Origin: Methanosarcina flavescens
Lineage (GTDB): Archaea > Halobacteriota > Methanosarcinia > Methanosarcinales > Methanosarcinaceae
Assembly: GCF_001304615.2 (NCBI RefSeq)
Contig: NZ_CP032683.1
Span: forward strand, 372,001-436,000
Direction: 5' to 3'
Length of the DNA stretch: 64,000 nucleotides
Under the pieces are notes generated by a model that was given only the letters and a program-made list of their open reading frames with translations, made no database searches and was not told the DNA's origin. The translations under genes and the position numbers were made by a program. Of the stretch, positions 1 through 8,504 are shown piece by piece; the first letter of the stretch is position 1; each line of letters starts with the position of its first letter.

Positions 1-208
1 ATAAGTTACCCCCTCTTTTTCCCATCTTGATTTCAATTCTTTATATAGATTAAACTGATTAGACTGGTTAAACCCTTTACAGATAATATCAAAGTTTCAA
101 TATTTGAATCTTCACAAATGCCCGGTAAAATCAAGAAGAGAAAAGAAGAGAGAAGATGAGAAAAAGTGCCGGCCCTTACTTATACCGGGAAGTATATAAC
201 GCTCTTTA
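1..208. other. Intergenic lead-in upstream of mobB-moaE
   Basis: There is no supportable gene in these bases. The sequence is AT-rich for the first 120 bases. A TTATA stretch lies about 25-30 bases before the ATG at 209 and could act as a TATA box for a leaderless or short-leader transcript, but no BRE or Shine-Dalgarno site is convincing. Confidence 0.4.
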
Positions 209-1054
209 ATGAAAGTCATCTCAGTTGTCGGGTATAAGAAATCGGGCAAAACTGCCCTTGTCTCCGCTCTTGTCCGAAACCTTTCCGGGCTCGGGACCGT
301 AGGCACTGTAAAACATATGGGGGAACAGCGTCTCAATCCCGCAGATACCGATACGGGAAGGCACTTTGATGCAGGCGCTGACGTGGTAATAGGAATAACA
401 GGCACGGAAGCAGCAGGAACCGAACTTGTCAGCTTTTCCAGGAATTTTAATCTTGAGCATGCACTTGACCAGCTTTGCGACCAGGGCATAGATTTTGCCG
501 TGGTAGAAGGTTTTAAGGAGAGCAAGCTCCCGAAAATCGTGATTGGCGATCTGCAGGAAATTTCAAATGTAGTTTTTAGAGTGCCTACCGATATTGATAT
601 GCATGAAGAGCTTACATCCTCCCTTGTAGGAGTCGCCCTTGCCCAGCCAGACCGCTATACCCTGGAAGCCCTTATAAAGAAAGCCCGGAAAAATCCTGCC
701 ATCCGAAAAGCAGGCGCAATCGGCACTTTTACCGGAATAGTCCGCGAGCTGGCAGGAAATGAAAGAACCTCAAAGCTCGAGTTCGAGAAATACGAACCCG
801 AAGCCTCAAAAGCCCTTGACTGCATCCGGGAAGACCTGAAAAAGAAAGAAGGCATCCTTGAAGTCCTGATCCATCACAAAACAGGCGTTATCAAAGCCGG
901 AGAAGACATAGTCTACATCGTCATCGCAGCCGCCCACAGAACCGAACTTTTCCCTGCACTCAACGAAGCCATAGAACGCATAAAAGCCGAAGCCCCTATC
1001 TGGAAGAAAGAATTTACGGAAAAAGAAGAATTCTGGGTGCACGACAGAGAATAA
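209..1054 (+). CDS. MobB-MoaE fusion, molybdenum/tungsten cofactor biosynthesis
   Basis: The 281-residue protein joins two cofactor-biosynthesis modules. Residues 1 to about 160 are a MobB-type P-loop GTPase, with the Walker A motif GYKKSGKT at residues 8-15 and an EGFKES segment typical of MobB. Residues from about 165 to the end match MoaE, the large subunit of molybdopterin synthase: GAIGTFTGIVRE, then FEKYEP, an HHKTG segment and a C-terminal PIWKKE segment carrying the expected active-site lysines. MoaE transfers sulfur from MoaD thiocarboxylate to precursor Z, and MobB assists nucleotide attachment. The next gene on the same strand is mobA, which supports a small cofactor operon for formylmethanofuran or formate dehydrogenase-type enzymes. 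The ATG at 209 begins directly with the MobB beta strand, so this start is likely. Confidence 0.93.
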   Translation: MKVISVVGYKKSGKTALVSALVRNLSGLGTVGTVKHMGEQRLNPADTDTGRHFDAGADVVIGITGTEAAGTELVSFSRNFNLEHALDQLCDQGIDFAVVEGFKESKLPKIVIGDLQEISNVVFRVPTDIDMHEELTSSLVGVALAQPDRYTLEALIKKARKNPAIRKAGAIGTFTGIVRELAGNERTSKLEFEKYEPEASKALDCIREDLKKKEGILEVLIHHKTGVIKAGEDIVYIVIAAAHRTELFPALNEAIERIKAEAPIWKKEFTEKEEFWVHDRE

Positions 1055-1169
1055 GATGAAAAACAGATAAGAAACAAACCTGAGAGAGAAGATAAGAATT
1101 AAAAACCATAGGCAAGCAGAAGAAAAACAGAAAATTACACTAGAGCAATAAAACCCCGGAAATGAGCAA

Positions 1170-1835
1170 ATGAGCGGAAAAACAGAACCAGACAGGGAAC
1201 AGACAGAATTCAGAAGCGCAGTCGTGCTGGCGGGTGGCAGGGGCAGGCGAATTGGCATGGTTGAAAAATCCCTTCTAAAATTCGAAGAAAAAACTATTCT
1301 TGAACGCCTGCTAGAAAGCCTTTTCCGGGCTGTGGACGAAGTTATTCTCTCAGTCCGGGACAAAACCCAGGAAGAAAAGTTCAGACCTGCGCTTGAAAAA
1401 TTCCCTGCGTGCGAGATCCGTTTCTGTTTTGATACCCTGAAAGACGCCGGCCCCCTTGAAGGCATCCGGGCGGGACTGCTAGAATCCAGAGCAGAATACT
1501 CTTTTGTCTGCGCGGGGGATATGCCTTTTGTAAATTCCAGAGTTGTAGACCTGCTGTTTGAGAAAGCAAGTGGGCACGATGCTGCCCTTCCTAAATGGGA
1601 GAATAAGAAGTTTGAATCTCTGCATGCGGTTTATTCAAAGAAACTGATTCCTGAAATCGAAAAAGCCTTTGAGAGAGAAAAAAGATCTGTACTTGCGCCG
1701 GTTTTTGAAATGAAGGATGTAGTGTTTGTTGAGGTTTCGGAAATTAGGGAGATTGATCCTGAATTAAGGACTTTTGTGAATATTAACACGGTTGAGGATA
1801 TGAGAATTATTATAGGGTCTATGAGTAAAAAATAA
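1170..1835 (+). CDS. mobA: Molybdenum cofactor guanylyltransferase MobA
   Basis: This 221-residue protein belongs to the MobA nucleotidyltransferase family, which attaches GMP to molybdopterin to make MGD. After a polar N-terminal extension of about 17 residues comes the nucleotide-binding signature VLAGGRGRRIG, followed by a lysine-containing EKSLLKF segment. The metal/nucleotide-binding FVCAGDMPFV motif lies near the middle, with a DAGPLEGIRAGL segment just before it. Length and motif order are normal for the family. It follows mobB-moaE by 115 bases on the same strand and probably shares its transcript. An ATG eight bases upstream (1162) is out of frame; the ATG at 1170 is the first in-frame start. 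Confidence 0.9.
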   Translation: MSGKTEPDREQTEFRSAVVLAGGRGRRIGMVEKSLLKFEEKTILERLLESLFRAVDEVILSVRDKTQEEKFRPALEKFPACEIRFCFDTLKDAGPLEGIRAGLLESRAEYSFVCAGDMPFVNSRVVDLLFEKASGHDAALPKWENKKFESLHAVYSKKLIPEIEKAFEREKRSVLAPVFEMKDVVFVEVSEIREIDPELRTFVNINTVEDMRIIIGSMSKK

Positions 1836-2082
1836 GAAACTGAATTAAAAAGTGACTGCATATTCTCAATAATTTCCGAAATATCCAGATGACAGAACTT
1901 TATGTCCTATTCTTTTTGCCTTATATTTCCCAATTATCGCCTAATGTTAATTAGAGTAGGAAAGTATTTAAGTAAAAACTTATATTTTAAAATTTGGCAT
2001 CATTCTTATATATTATAATTTCAAGAATTGAGATTTATTACAAAAGTTGGTCTTTAATTATTTTTAGGGATGTGGGCTTTCA

Positions 2083-3747
2083 ATGGAATTGAGAGAGATC
2101 AAAGATCTGATTATAAAAGCTAAAGAAAGTAACGCGACTATGCTGGACCTTTCGTGTCAAAAACCAACTTCTCTGCCCCCTGAAATCTCCAAGCTGGAAA
2201 ATCTTAAGACACTTTGCATATCTTGCAATCAATTGACTTCGCTGCCTCCTGAAATCTCAAAGTTGGAGAATCTTACTGAACTTGAGATGTCTGAAAATCA
2301 ATTGACTTCGATGCCTCCTGAAATCTTCAAGCTGAAAAACCTTACTTCACTTGACATATCTAACAATCAGTTGACTTCGCTACCTCCTGAGATCTCCAAG
2401 CTGGAAAATCTTACTTCACTTGATATATCTAACAATCTATTGACTTCTCTGCCTCCTGAAATCTCAAGATTGGTAAATCTTAAAACACTTTACATATATG
2501 GCAATCAATTGACTCCACTGCCCCCAGAACTCTCAAGGTTGGAAAATCTTAAGACACTTCACATATCTTGCAATCAATTGATTTCGCTGCCTCCTGAGAT
2601 CTCCAAGTTGGTAAAACTCAGGACACTTTACATATCTTATAAACAATTAACTCCAAAACAGCTGATTCCACTGCCTCCAGAACTCTCAAGGTTGGAAAAC
2701 CTTACTGAACTTGACATATCTGACAATCGATTGAATTCACTGCCCCCAGGACTCTCCAGGCTGGAAAATCTTAAAAAACTTAACATATCTGGCAATCTAT
2801 TGACTTCGCTGCCTTCTGAACTCTCAAGGTTGGTAAATCTTAGAACACTTTATATATCTAACAATCAGTTGACTTCACTGCCTCCTGAAATCTCAAAGTT
2901 GGAGAATCTTACTGAACTTGAGATATATGGCAACGAATTGACTTCTCTGCCTTCTGAACTCTCAAGATTGGTAAATCTTAAAACACTTAACATATCTTGC
3001 AATCAATTGACTTCACTGCCTCCTGAAATCTCAAGATTGGTAAATCTTAAGACACTTTACATATATGGCAATCTATTGACTTCGCTGCCTTCTGAAATCT
3101 CAAGGTTGGAAAATCTTAAAACACTTGACATATCTAACAATCAGTTGACTTCATTGCCTCCTGAAATCTCAAAGTTGAGAAATCTTAAGAGATTTTACAT
3201 ATATGGCAATCAATTGACTTCTCTGCCTCCTGAGATCTCCAAGTTGGTAAAACTTAAGGCACTTGACATATCTGTCAATGAATTGACTTTACTGCCTCCA
3301 GAACTCTCAAGGTTGGAAAATCTTATAATACTTAACATATCTGTAAATAAATTGACTTCTCTGCCTCCTGAAATCTTCAAGCTGAAAAATCTTATTGAAC
3401 TTGACATATCTAGCAATCAACTGACTTCTCTGCCTCCTGAAATCTCCAAGTTGGAGAATCTTACTTCACTTGACATATCTGACAATCAATTGACCTCTCT
3501 ACCTCCTGAAATATCCAAGCTGAAAAATCTTACTTCACTTAACATATCTTGCAATCAATTGACTTCTCTGCCTCCTGAAATATTAGAGTTAGGTCTGGAT
3601 ATTAAATGGAAGTACCATTTCCTACAGGAAGGAATATTCCTCGAAGGAAACCCTCTTGAAAATCCTCCAATAGAAATTGTAAAAAAAGGTAGAGAGGCCG
3701 TTATAAATTATTTTAAGTCTCTTGAATATGAGAAATCTGACCATTAA
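2083..3747 (+). CDS. Leucine-rich-repeat protein, probably the N-terminal half of a broken Roco-type protein
   Basis: A 554-residue protein made almost entirely of 23-residue leucine-rich repeats of the pattern LTSLPPEISKLENLTxLDIS, about 20 copies, very similar to one another at DNA level (69-bp units). One unit near residues 190-200 has a short insertion (KQLTPKQLIPLPPEL). After the repeats the chain reads GNPLENPPIEIVKKGREAV and NYFKSLEYEK, the linker that in Roco proteins precedes the Roc GTPase domain. The frame then stops, while the next frame continues straight into a Roc P-loop (see next feature). The protein has no signal peptide or membrane segment and is probably cytoplasmic. The intact ancestor would be an LRR-Roc-COR GTPase. 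Whether the LRR part alone is still functional cannot be told. Confidence 0.85.
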   Translation: MELREIKDLIIKAKESNATMLDLSCQKPTSLPPEISKLENLKTLCISCNQLTSLPPEISKLENLTELEMSENQLTSMPPEIFKLKNLTSLDISNNQLTSLPPEISKLENLTSLDISNNLLTSLPPEISRLVNLKTLYIYGNQLTPLPPELSRLENLKTLHISCNQLISLPPEISKLVKLRTLYISYKQLTPKQLIPLPPELSRLENLTELDISDNRLNSLPPGLSRLENLKKLNISGNLLTSLPSELSRLVNLRTLYISNNQLTSLPPEISKLENLTELEIYGNELTSLPSELSRLVNLKTLNISCNQLTSLPPEISRLVNLKTLYIYGNLLTSLPSEISRLENLKTLDISNNQLTSLPPEISKLRNLKRFYIYGNQLTSLPPEISKLVKLKALDISVNELTLLPPELSRLENLIILNISVNKLTSLPPEIFKLKNLIELDISSNQLTSLPPEISKLENLTSLDISDNQLTSLPPEISKLKNLTSLNISCNQLTSLPPEILELGLDIKWKYHFLQEGIFLEGNPLENPPIEIVKKGREAVINYFKSLEYEKSDH

Positions 3748-3924
3748 ACGAAGTTAAAGTTTTACTGGTAGGAGACGGCGGTGCAGGCGAAACTTACTGG
3801 TAAAGAGGATCTCTGGAAGAGATTGATGGAAATTAAGCATATGCGTAAATGGGGATCAAAGAAGAGACTATTTTTCCATTATCCTCCAGATGTTCTAGGA
3901 GATGAAATAAAAAATTTACCTTGA
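3744..3924 (+). pseudogene. Roc GTPase remnant downstream of the LRR gene
   Basis: In the frame starting at 3744 the sequence reads LNEVKVLLVGDGGAGETYW and then stops. This is the first strand and P-loop of a Roc/Ras-like GTPase (consensus GDGGAGKTSL), with the invariant lysine replaced by Glu. A second shift inside the P-loop leads into LLVKRISGRD and another stop. A third frame is open from 3772 to 3924 and reads KEDLWKRLMEIKHMRKWGSK, then FFHYPPDVLGDEIKNLP and a stop; it has a GTG at 3781 preceded by GGAG. The simplest reading is a decayed Roc-COR region after frameshifts and a large internal deletion. The last 47-residue frame could alternatively be a small independent protein. Confidence 0.7.
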
Positions 3925-3956
3925 CCCTCGCTGATATTTTACTAATCCCTTTATTC

Positions 3957-4466
3957 TTACTTTCCCGCATCCTCTATCTCAAACTTTACATTCCTTTTCT
4001 TAAGCTCCTTCATAATCTCTTCCATAAACACCCCGGGTCCCGGTTCATGCCTGTGATGAAACTCTTTAATTTTGCCTGGCTCTCCGCCAACGCTTGTTAT
4101 TTCCACGCCGCAGGAGGGGCTTTTCGGAACGCCGACAATTTTTATATTTACGCCCCTGGCTGAGAGGTCTTCGAGCAGGTCTGCGATATGGGTAAAGATT
4201 TCCCGGCAAAAGCGCCGGTAGGCAGGATGGTCGAGCTGGTCTTTAGTAATTTCCCGGCGTCGCATGCCGAAAAACATGGCTTCGGGACAGGGAAGCTGGA
4301 TAACGTTTGCACCCCGCGTGTCGACCGGCTGGGCGGGTTTCACGCCTTTCACCCTTACAATGGGGTTGAGCAGGCAGTGGCCTATAACCAGAACCTCTTC
4401 TTTATCACCGCCGGCAGTCGGGTTTTCGGAAATTTGAGAATATCTGCAATTGTCCAGCTTTTTCAC
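3957..4466 (-). CDS. TudS/DUF523-related putative [4Fe-4S] desulfidase
   Basis: A 169-residue protein resembling the TudS/DUF523 group, in which a [4Fe-4S] cluster held by three cysteines removes sulfur from thiolated substrates such as thiouracil. Three well-placed cysteines are visible: GHCLLNP near residue 31, LPCPEAMFFG near 59 and SPSCGVE near 118. The segments VIGHCLLNPIVRVKG and VGVPKSPSCGV are the family hallmarks. An additional cysteine in the N-terminal NCRYS is unlikely to be a ligand. The start is a GTG with an AAGGTGATGAA Shine-Dalgarno region upstream. The gene stands alone; its leader is built of degenerate repeats. The substrate is unknown. Confidence 0.75.
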   Translation of the reverse strand: MKKLDNCRYSQISENPTAGGDKEEVLVIGHCLLNPIVRVKGVKPAQPVDTRGANVIQLPCPEAMFFGMRRREITKDQLDHPAYRRFCREIFTHIADLLEDLSARGVNIKIVGVPKSPSCGVEITSVGGEPGKIKEFHHRHEPGPGVFMEEIMKELKKRNVKFEIEDAGK

Positions 4467-4477
4467 TTCATCACCTT

Positions 4478-4690
4478 TATTTCGCCTTACCTGAGTTCTT
4501 TCTACCCATATCTGCCTTACCTGTATTCTTCCTACCTGTATTCGCCTTTATATGTATTCGCCTTCTACCTATATCTGCCTTTTATATGTCTGTTGTCCGC
4601 CTTCTACATATTTACTACTCAGCATCGATATGTTTACCATTTGCTTTCTGTCGGCTTACCATTTGCTTTCTGTCGGTTTACCGTTGCCTT
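4478..4690. repeat. Degenerate tandem repeats in the leader of the TudS-like gene
   Basis: The sequence consists of imperfect repeats of the type TTCGCCTTACCTGTATTC (18 bp, strongly drifted). It ends with an almost perfect 22-bp tandem pair at 4634-4655 and 4656-4677 (TTACCATTTGCTTTCTGTCGG core) and the start of a third copy. Long open frames here are low-complexity Tyr/Leu/Ser strings and are not convincing genes. Read on the minus strand the repeats are purine-rich and lie upstream of the gene at 4466. Confidence 0.7.
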
Positions 4691-4931
4691 CTGTATGTTT
4701 ACTGATTGCCTTAGTTCAACTTGGTATTCATTCAGCACTTTCTAGTATTCTTTTGGTATTCAGTGCATGCTTCTTCGTACGAAGACAAGAGATTTTATAT
4801 TTATCTTCCTGCATATGTACTCAAAAATGGTATCTGTGAGCCTGTATACAAGTTATACTTTTGCAAGCTGTCAGGATATGATTGCAAAAAGAATGTAGGC
4901 TCACTGCCTTTATACTGGAAGGTCACAGCAT

Positions 4932-5837
4932 ATGCATGAAGAATTTGGGACAGTACTCAACAGAGGATTCAAAACCTGGGTTAGAAATTTAAACATCTGT
5001 ATTCCGTATATGCTTAGTTCTTTTATTAGCCTGATTCTTTACCTCCTTTTCTTTGTGATAATGGGCTTGCTGTTCTTTACCTCAAGTACCGGAACTATTA
5101 TAGATCCTGCTACTCTTTCTAACGAAGAAATTTTTGCCATGTTGTGGGGAGGGTTTTCTAAAAATCTAGGACTATCAGTATTTCTGCTTCTCGGAGTTTT
5201 CCTGTTTGCGGCGTTCGCTCAGTCCTATTTCACAGCAGGGGCAATAGGGATGGCAAAGAAAGCCTCCGAGACAGGGGATACAGGAATCTCAGACATGCTG
5301 GTTTCGGGTTCGAAAAACACATTCAGACTCTTCCTGGCAGTCCTGCTAACTGCCCTGATCCTGCTTGTAGGAATCATATTTCTGGTGCCCGGTGCCCTTG
5401 CAGTAGGGAACTTAAGCGCGCTGGTTGAAAATCCGGAAGCGTCTATACATGGTATGACCGCGCTGGTTATAGGAGTCATTCTCTGGACAGTGTACATAGT
5501 AATTGTAAATCTCATGCTTTCCCTGAGCTCATATGCTCTTGTGATCGATGAACTCGGGCCCCTGGAAGCTCTAAGTACTAGCTTTATTTTCTTTATGAAC
5601 AATAAGCTTGATGTTTTCTTTATGTGGTTATTCACTGTAGGGCTGGTTTTAATCAACAATTACGTCGGCGAATTAGCAGGCCCGGGAAACAATCTGGTTG
5701 CAGCAGTTACATTATTCATTCCTCCTGCGGTTCTGCAACCTTTCACTGCTGTCCTGTGGACACGCCTCTACATGACCCGAAAAGGAAGGAAGCTATATAA
5801 CCCATCAGAACTGCTTTCAGACCCGGATAGCTTCTGA
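4932..5837 (+). CDS. Uncharacterised polytopic membrane protein
   Basis: A 301-residue integral membrane protein with about six hydrophobic segments (roughly residues 20-50, 78-102, 138-160, 170-200, 225-245 and 255-280). The short N-terminal region MHEEFGTVLNRGFKTW and the pattern of paired membrane helices resemble families often annotated as YciC-like or DUF4013-like membrane proteins. I cannot assign a specific function. The start codon follows GGAAGGT at a good distance. The C-terminus (SELLSDPDSF) is cytoplasmic-looking and acidic. The gene is convergent with ncsA, whose stop codon lies 44 bases downstream. Confidence 0.75.
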   Translation: MHEEFGTVLNRGFKTWVRNLNICIPYMLSSFISLILYLLFFVIMGLLFFTSSTGTIIDPATLSNEEIFAMLWGGFSKNLGLSVFLLLGVFLFAAFAQSYFTAGAIGMAKKASETGDTGISDMLVSGSKNTFRLFLAVLLTALILLVGIIFLVPGALAVGNLSALVENPEASIHGMTALVIGVILWTVYIVIVNLMLSLSSYALVIDELGPLEALSTSFIFFMNNKLDVFFMWLFTVGLVLINNYVGELAGPGNNLVAAVTLFIPPAVLQPFTAVLWTRLYMTRKGRKLYNPSELLSDPDSF

Positions 5838-5881
5838 AAAGTAGGTCTCTAGAGGGTCAGCTTTTGTTTTGATTTTTATTT

Positions 5882-6790
5882 TTAAGACCTGCCAAGCAAT
5901 TTACAGGCCTGGCAAAGATCCTCAGTGCAGGTTTCGCCGCAAATCCTGCATCTTTCGATTTTTGCGGAGGGCATTTCCTTTGAAAGAGCTCCTACAAGCT
6001 TATCAAAGCCCCTTAGCAGGGAATATTTGGTACCAGGATGCTTTGCCTCGAAGTTATTCAAAAGCTCCCTTATCTCCCCTCGCAGGGCTTCTCCGGCATA
6101 CGGGCATTCGCTAAAGTCCACAGGAAGGGAGTTTACCAGGGCATAGAGTGCTACTTCTTTTTCAGGAATATTCCTCAGGGGCTTTGCCCGCAGGACCAGG
6201 CCTTCAACCGCTGCAGGCGGTGCAAGCCTGACCATACGCTCCATATCTCCCCTGAAATAGTTGAGAAGGATTGTCTGTGCTTCGTCGTCCAGGTTATGCC
6301 CTGTGACGAGTTTTGTTGCACCGATCTCAAGCGCCGTCTTATTAAGGATATTTTTCCTGAGTACACCACAGTAGCTGCATGTGCCTTTTTCTCGATCCAT
6401 TGCTGCCAGCTCGTCCATGGTCACCCCATGCACATCTTTAAAAGATTTTATAATATGCCGTACCCCGAGTATCTCAGTGAGGTTTTTTGCAAGTTCAAGG
6501 GAATGTGGACGGTATCCGTGTATTCCTTCATCGATAGAAATTGCAACAATTTCAATGTCAGGCCTGATCCCCAGAATTTTGTGCACCACGTATAGGGCGA
6601 CCGAGCTATCCTTACCTCCGCTCAGAGCGACGGCTATAACTTCATTTTTGCGTATACTGTATTCTTTTCTGATAGTCAGTTTGATTTTCCTTTCGACATC
6701 CTCCACAAAATGCTTCTTGCAGAGGTGCATCCCGGAATACTTCTGAAAAATAATAGCTTCATTATTGCATTTTTTGCATTTGATTGTCAT
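5882..6790 (-). CDS. ncsA: tRNA 2-thiolation adenylyltransferase, NcsA/Ncs6/TtcA-like
   Basis: A 302-residue PP-loop enzyme that activates tRNA uridine (or cytidine) by adenylation for sulfur insertion, probably at the wobble position U34 as in archaeal NcsA. An N-terminal zinc finger CxxC...CKKH (residues 5-26) is followed by the PP-loop ALSGGKDSS near residues 54-62. Catalytic and cluster cysteines appear in CSYCGV near residue 138 and SECPYAGE near 229, and the signature GHNLDDEAQT is present near 164. A C-terminal zinc finger CRICGETC...CQAC closes the protein. This arrangement (TIGR00269-type) is typical for archaea. The ATG is preceded by AAAAGGA. The gene is divergent from the pirin gene. 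Confidence 0.9.
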   Translation of the reverse strand: MTIKCKKCNNEAIIFQKYSGMHLCKKHFVEDVERKIKLTIRKEYSIRKNEVIAVALSGGKDSSVALYVVHKILGIRPDIEIVAISIDEGIHGYRPHSLELAKNLTEILGVRHIIKSFKDVHGVTMDELAAMDREKGTCSYCGVLRKNILNKTALEIGATKLVTGHNLDDEAQTILLNYFRGDMERMVRLAPPAAVEGLVLRAKPLRNIPEKEVALYALVNSLPVDFSECPYAGEALRGEIRELLNNFEAKHPGTKYSLLRGFDKLVGALSKEMPSAKIERCRICGETCTEDLCQACKLLGRS

Positions 6791-7134
6791 TTAAATCCTT
6801 TTTTCTGCCAATTAACGAGGAATAACTGAAAAATTAAAATTTGATACGGAAATATAATTATATTTTTAGCTGAAGTATAATAAATTACTTCTAACTGTGC
6901 AGTGCACAATTCTTTTAGGAAAGGGACCGATAATATATATGGCTTTTTATGTTTTTATAGAAAAATCGTTTTTAAGCTCCTTTGTTTACTTTCTGTTATT
7001 CCTATCTACCCCTTTCAGGCCCTATAAATGTAGTTCAGAATCTCTGTTTCCAGGGGTATTATCCTTTTCAGCTAATAAAAATCTACATATTACTTAAGCA
7101 ATTATGTAATACTTGGGCAGCAGGGGGTTTTAAG
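6791..7134. other. Divergent intergenic region between ncsA and pirin
   Basis: The DNA is AT-rich and has no convincing gene. Short open frames here give Phe/Ser/Leu-rich peptides unlike any protein family I recognise. A TATA-like AATATAATTATATTTTT near 6851-6866 probably belongs to the ncsA promoter. The right end carries the CAGGGGG Shine-Dalgarno site (7121-7127) for pirin. Confidence 0.5.
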
Positions 7135-7845
7135 ATCAGAATTATTCCGGCAGAAGCAAGGTACTACAGGGATAAAGGCTGGGTTAAAAGCTATTTTCTT
7201 TTATCCTATTCTGACTACTACGATCCTAAAAATCTCAATTTCGGAAGCCTGCGGGCTTTTAATGAATTTATTCTTGAACAAGGAAAGGGTTTCTCATCTC
7301 ATCCACATGCCGAAGTGGAAATAACAACAATAGTGCTTGAAGGAGAAATCACTCACGAAGACAACATGGGAAACAGGGGGGTTCTGGGAAAAGAAGAAGT
7401 GCAGTGTATTACCACAGGCAGGGGCATCGAACATTCGGAGTTTAACAGAGGAAAGGAGCCCCTGCGTTTTTACCAGATCTGGATTTCTCCTTATAAAAAT
7501 AATCTGGAACCGACATACTCTAAAATGAAATTCGAGCCTTCAGGCTGGAAGAACAGGCTGCTTCCTCTGGCTTCAGGGCAGGGTTTTGAAGATGCCCTGA
7601 AAATTAATGCAGATGCGACAGTTTATCGTGCCAGCCTCGAAAAAGAAAATAAGCTTCATTTTAATTCAAAGGAAGGCAGGTTTGTTTTCATATATATCTC
7701 AACTGGAGAACTCTCTGTCAATGGCCAGAGTCTCGGGCGGGGAGACCAGGCACGTTTTGATGAGGAAGAAACTATTCACCTGGAAACGGCTACTTTTGCA
7801 GAGTTAGTGCTGATTGATGTACCTGTAAACCATGGAAATATATAA
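7135..7845 (+). CDS. Pirin family protein (YhhW-like cupin) with a probable non-canonical ATC start
   Basis: From 7135 the reading frame encodes a 236-residue pirin, close to the usual 230-240. The N-terminus RIIPAEARYYRDKGWVKSYF is the normal pirin beginning, followed by FSFADYYDP-like SYSDYYDPKNLNFG. The cupin metal ligands are present: two histidines in SSHPHAEVE, then HSEFN with the third His and the Glu. YhhW-type pirins bind one metal and some oxidise quercetin, but the substrate here is unknown. No ATG, GTG or TTG exists near the conserved N-terminus. The codon at 7135-7137 is ATC, seven bases after CAGGGGG. The nearest upstream in-frame ATG (6982) would add 51 residues without pirin similarity. 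The stop codon lies inside a tandem repeat. Confidence 0.85.
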   Translation: MRIIPAEARYYRDKGWVKSYFLLSYSDYYDPKNLNFGSLRAFNEFILEQGKGFSSHPHAEVEITTIVLEGEITHEDNMGNRGVLGKEEVQCITTGRGIEHSEFNRGKEPLRFYQIWISPYKNNLEPTYSKMKFEPSGWKNRLLPLASGQGFEDALKINADATVYRASLEKENKLHFNSKEGRFVFIYISTGELSVNGQSLGRGDQARFDEEETIHLETATFAELVLIDVPVNHGNI

Positions 7846-7930
7846 AAACCATGGGAATATATAAAAAAACCATAGAAATATATAAAAAACCATGGAAATA
7901 TATAAAAAACCATGGAAAATATATAAAAAG
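7828..7930 (+). repeat. Tandem repeat of about 20 bp, five copies
   Basis: The unit is close to AACCATGGAAATATATAAAA, repeated five times with small changes (CATGGGAAT, CATAGAAAT). The first copy includes the last codons and the TAA of the pirin gene, so the array grew from the 3' end of that gene. The units carry TATATAA boxes spaced about 20 bp apart. Confidence 0.9.
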
Positions 7931-7948
7931 GCATGAAAACAATAAATT

Positions 7949-8360
7949 ATGGATAAAGAAAATAACAAAAATGAGCTAAAATTAAAAGCAGAAAAAGAGG
8001 CACTGCATGAGTCCGAAACAAGCTGAGAGGGAAAGTGAAAGAAAGCACGAAAAACCTCGAAGAGGAAGTAATGGAAAGCGAGTGCAATCGGGAGAGGTTG
8101 AAAAGGAGCTGCCTCGAAGAGGAAGTTATAGGAAGCAGGAGCATTCGGTAGAAGTCGAAGAGGAACAACCTGACAGGGGGAGTGACAAAAGAGAGGAGCT
8201 GCCTGGAAGAGGAAGCGATAAAAGGCAGGAACAGCCAGGAAGAGGAAGTGGCTGAAAAACAAACCGTCATAAGAGAGGACTGGCTGGAAATTAAAGGCAG
8301 GATCATGAGAACTCGCATTGAAGGCAGGACTGCACCTAAAAAGAATTATGGAGAGGTTTA
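7949..8360 (+). pseudogene. Decayed, highly charged repetitive ORF
   Basis: An ATG at 7949 opens a frame reading MDKENNKNELKLKAEKEALH and soon stops. After a shift, the frame KESTKNLEEEVMESECNRER continues, is interrupted once near 8152, and ends with KQTVIREDWLEIKGRIMRTR followed by a stop near 8360. A competing frame from 8007 to 8255 gives an 82-residue protein with four PGRGS-like repeats. The DNA contains a degenerate repeat of about 60 bp (CCTCGAAGAGGAAGT). Purine bias and Glu/Lys/Arg content suggest a coiled-coil-type coding remnant, with the 8007 frame a possible shadow. A strong terminator follows at 8438, so transcription is plausible. The function is unknown. Confidence 0.35.
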
Positions 8361-8437
8361 GAAAAGGGTTGAGAATAAGTTTAGAGGAGAGTTAAAAGAA
8401 GTTCTGAAAAGAGTTAAAAGAAGTTTAGAAAAGAGTT

Positions 8438-8490
8438 GAAGTGAGAGGTAAAAATAGCTTAGAGAGGGATCTGCCTCTCACTTCTTTTTT
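8438..8490 (+). terminator. Hairpin plus T-run terminator
   Basis: A perfect 11-bp inverted repeat, GAAGTGAGAGG (8438-8448) and CCTCTCACTTC (8474-8484), is followed directly by six T residues. An alternative inner stem GAGAGG (8462-8467) also pairs with CCTCTC. It would end transcripts arriving from the repetitive ORF upstream. Confidence 0.75.
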
Positions 8491-8504
8491 GCTTCTAATA
8501 TTCC

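Noticed and set aside
4188-4745. Open frame of 185 codons on the plus strand opposite and beyond the TudS-like gene
   Set aside because: It is antisense to a well-supported gene and then runs through degenerate repeats, giving Tyr/Leu/Ser low-complexity sequence without a family.
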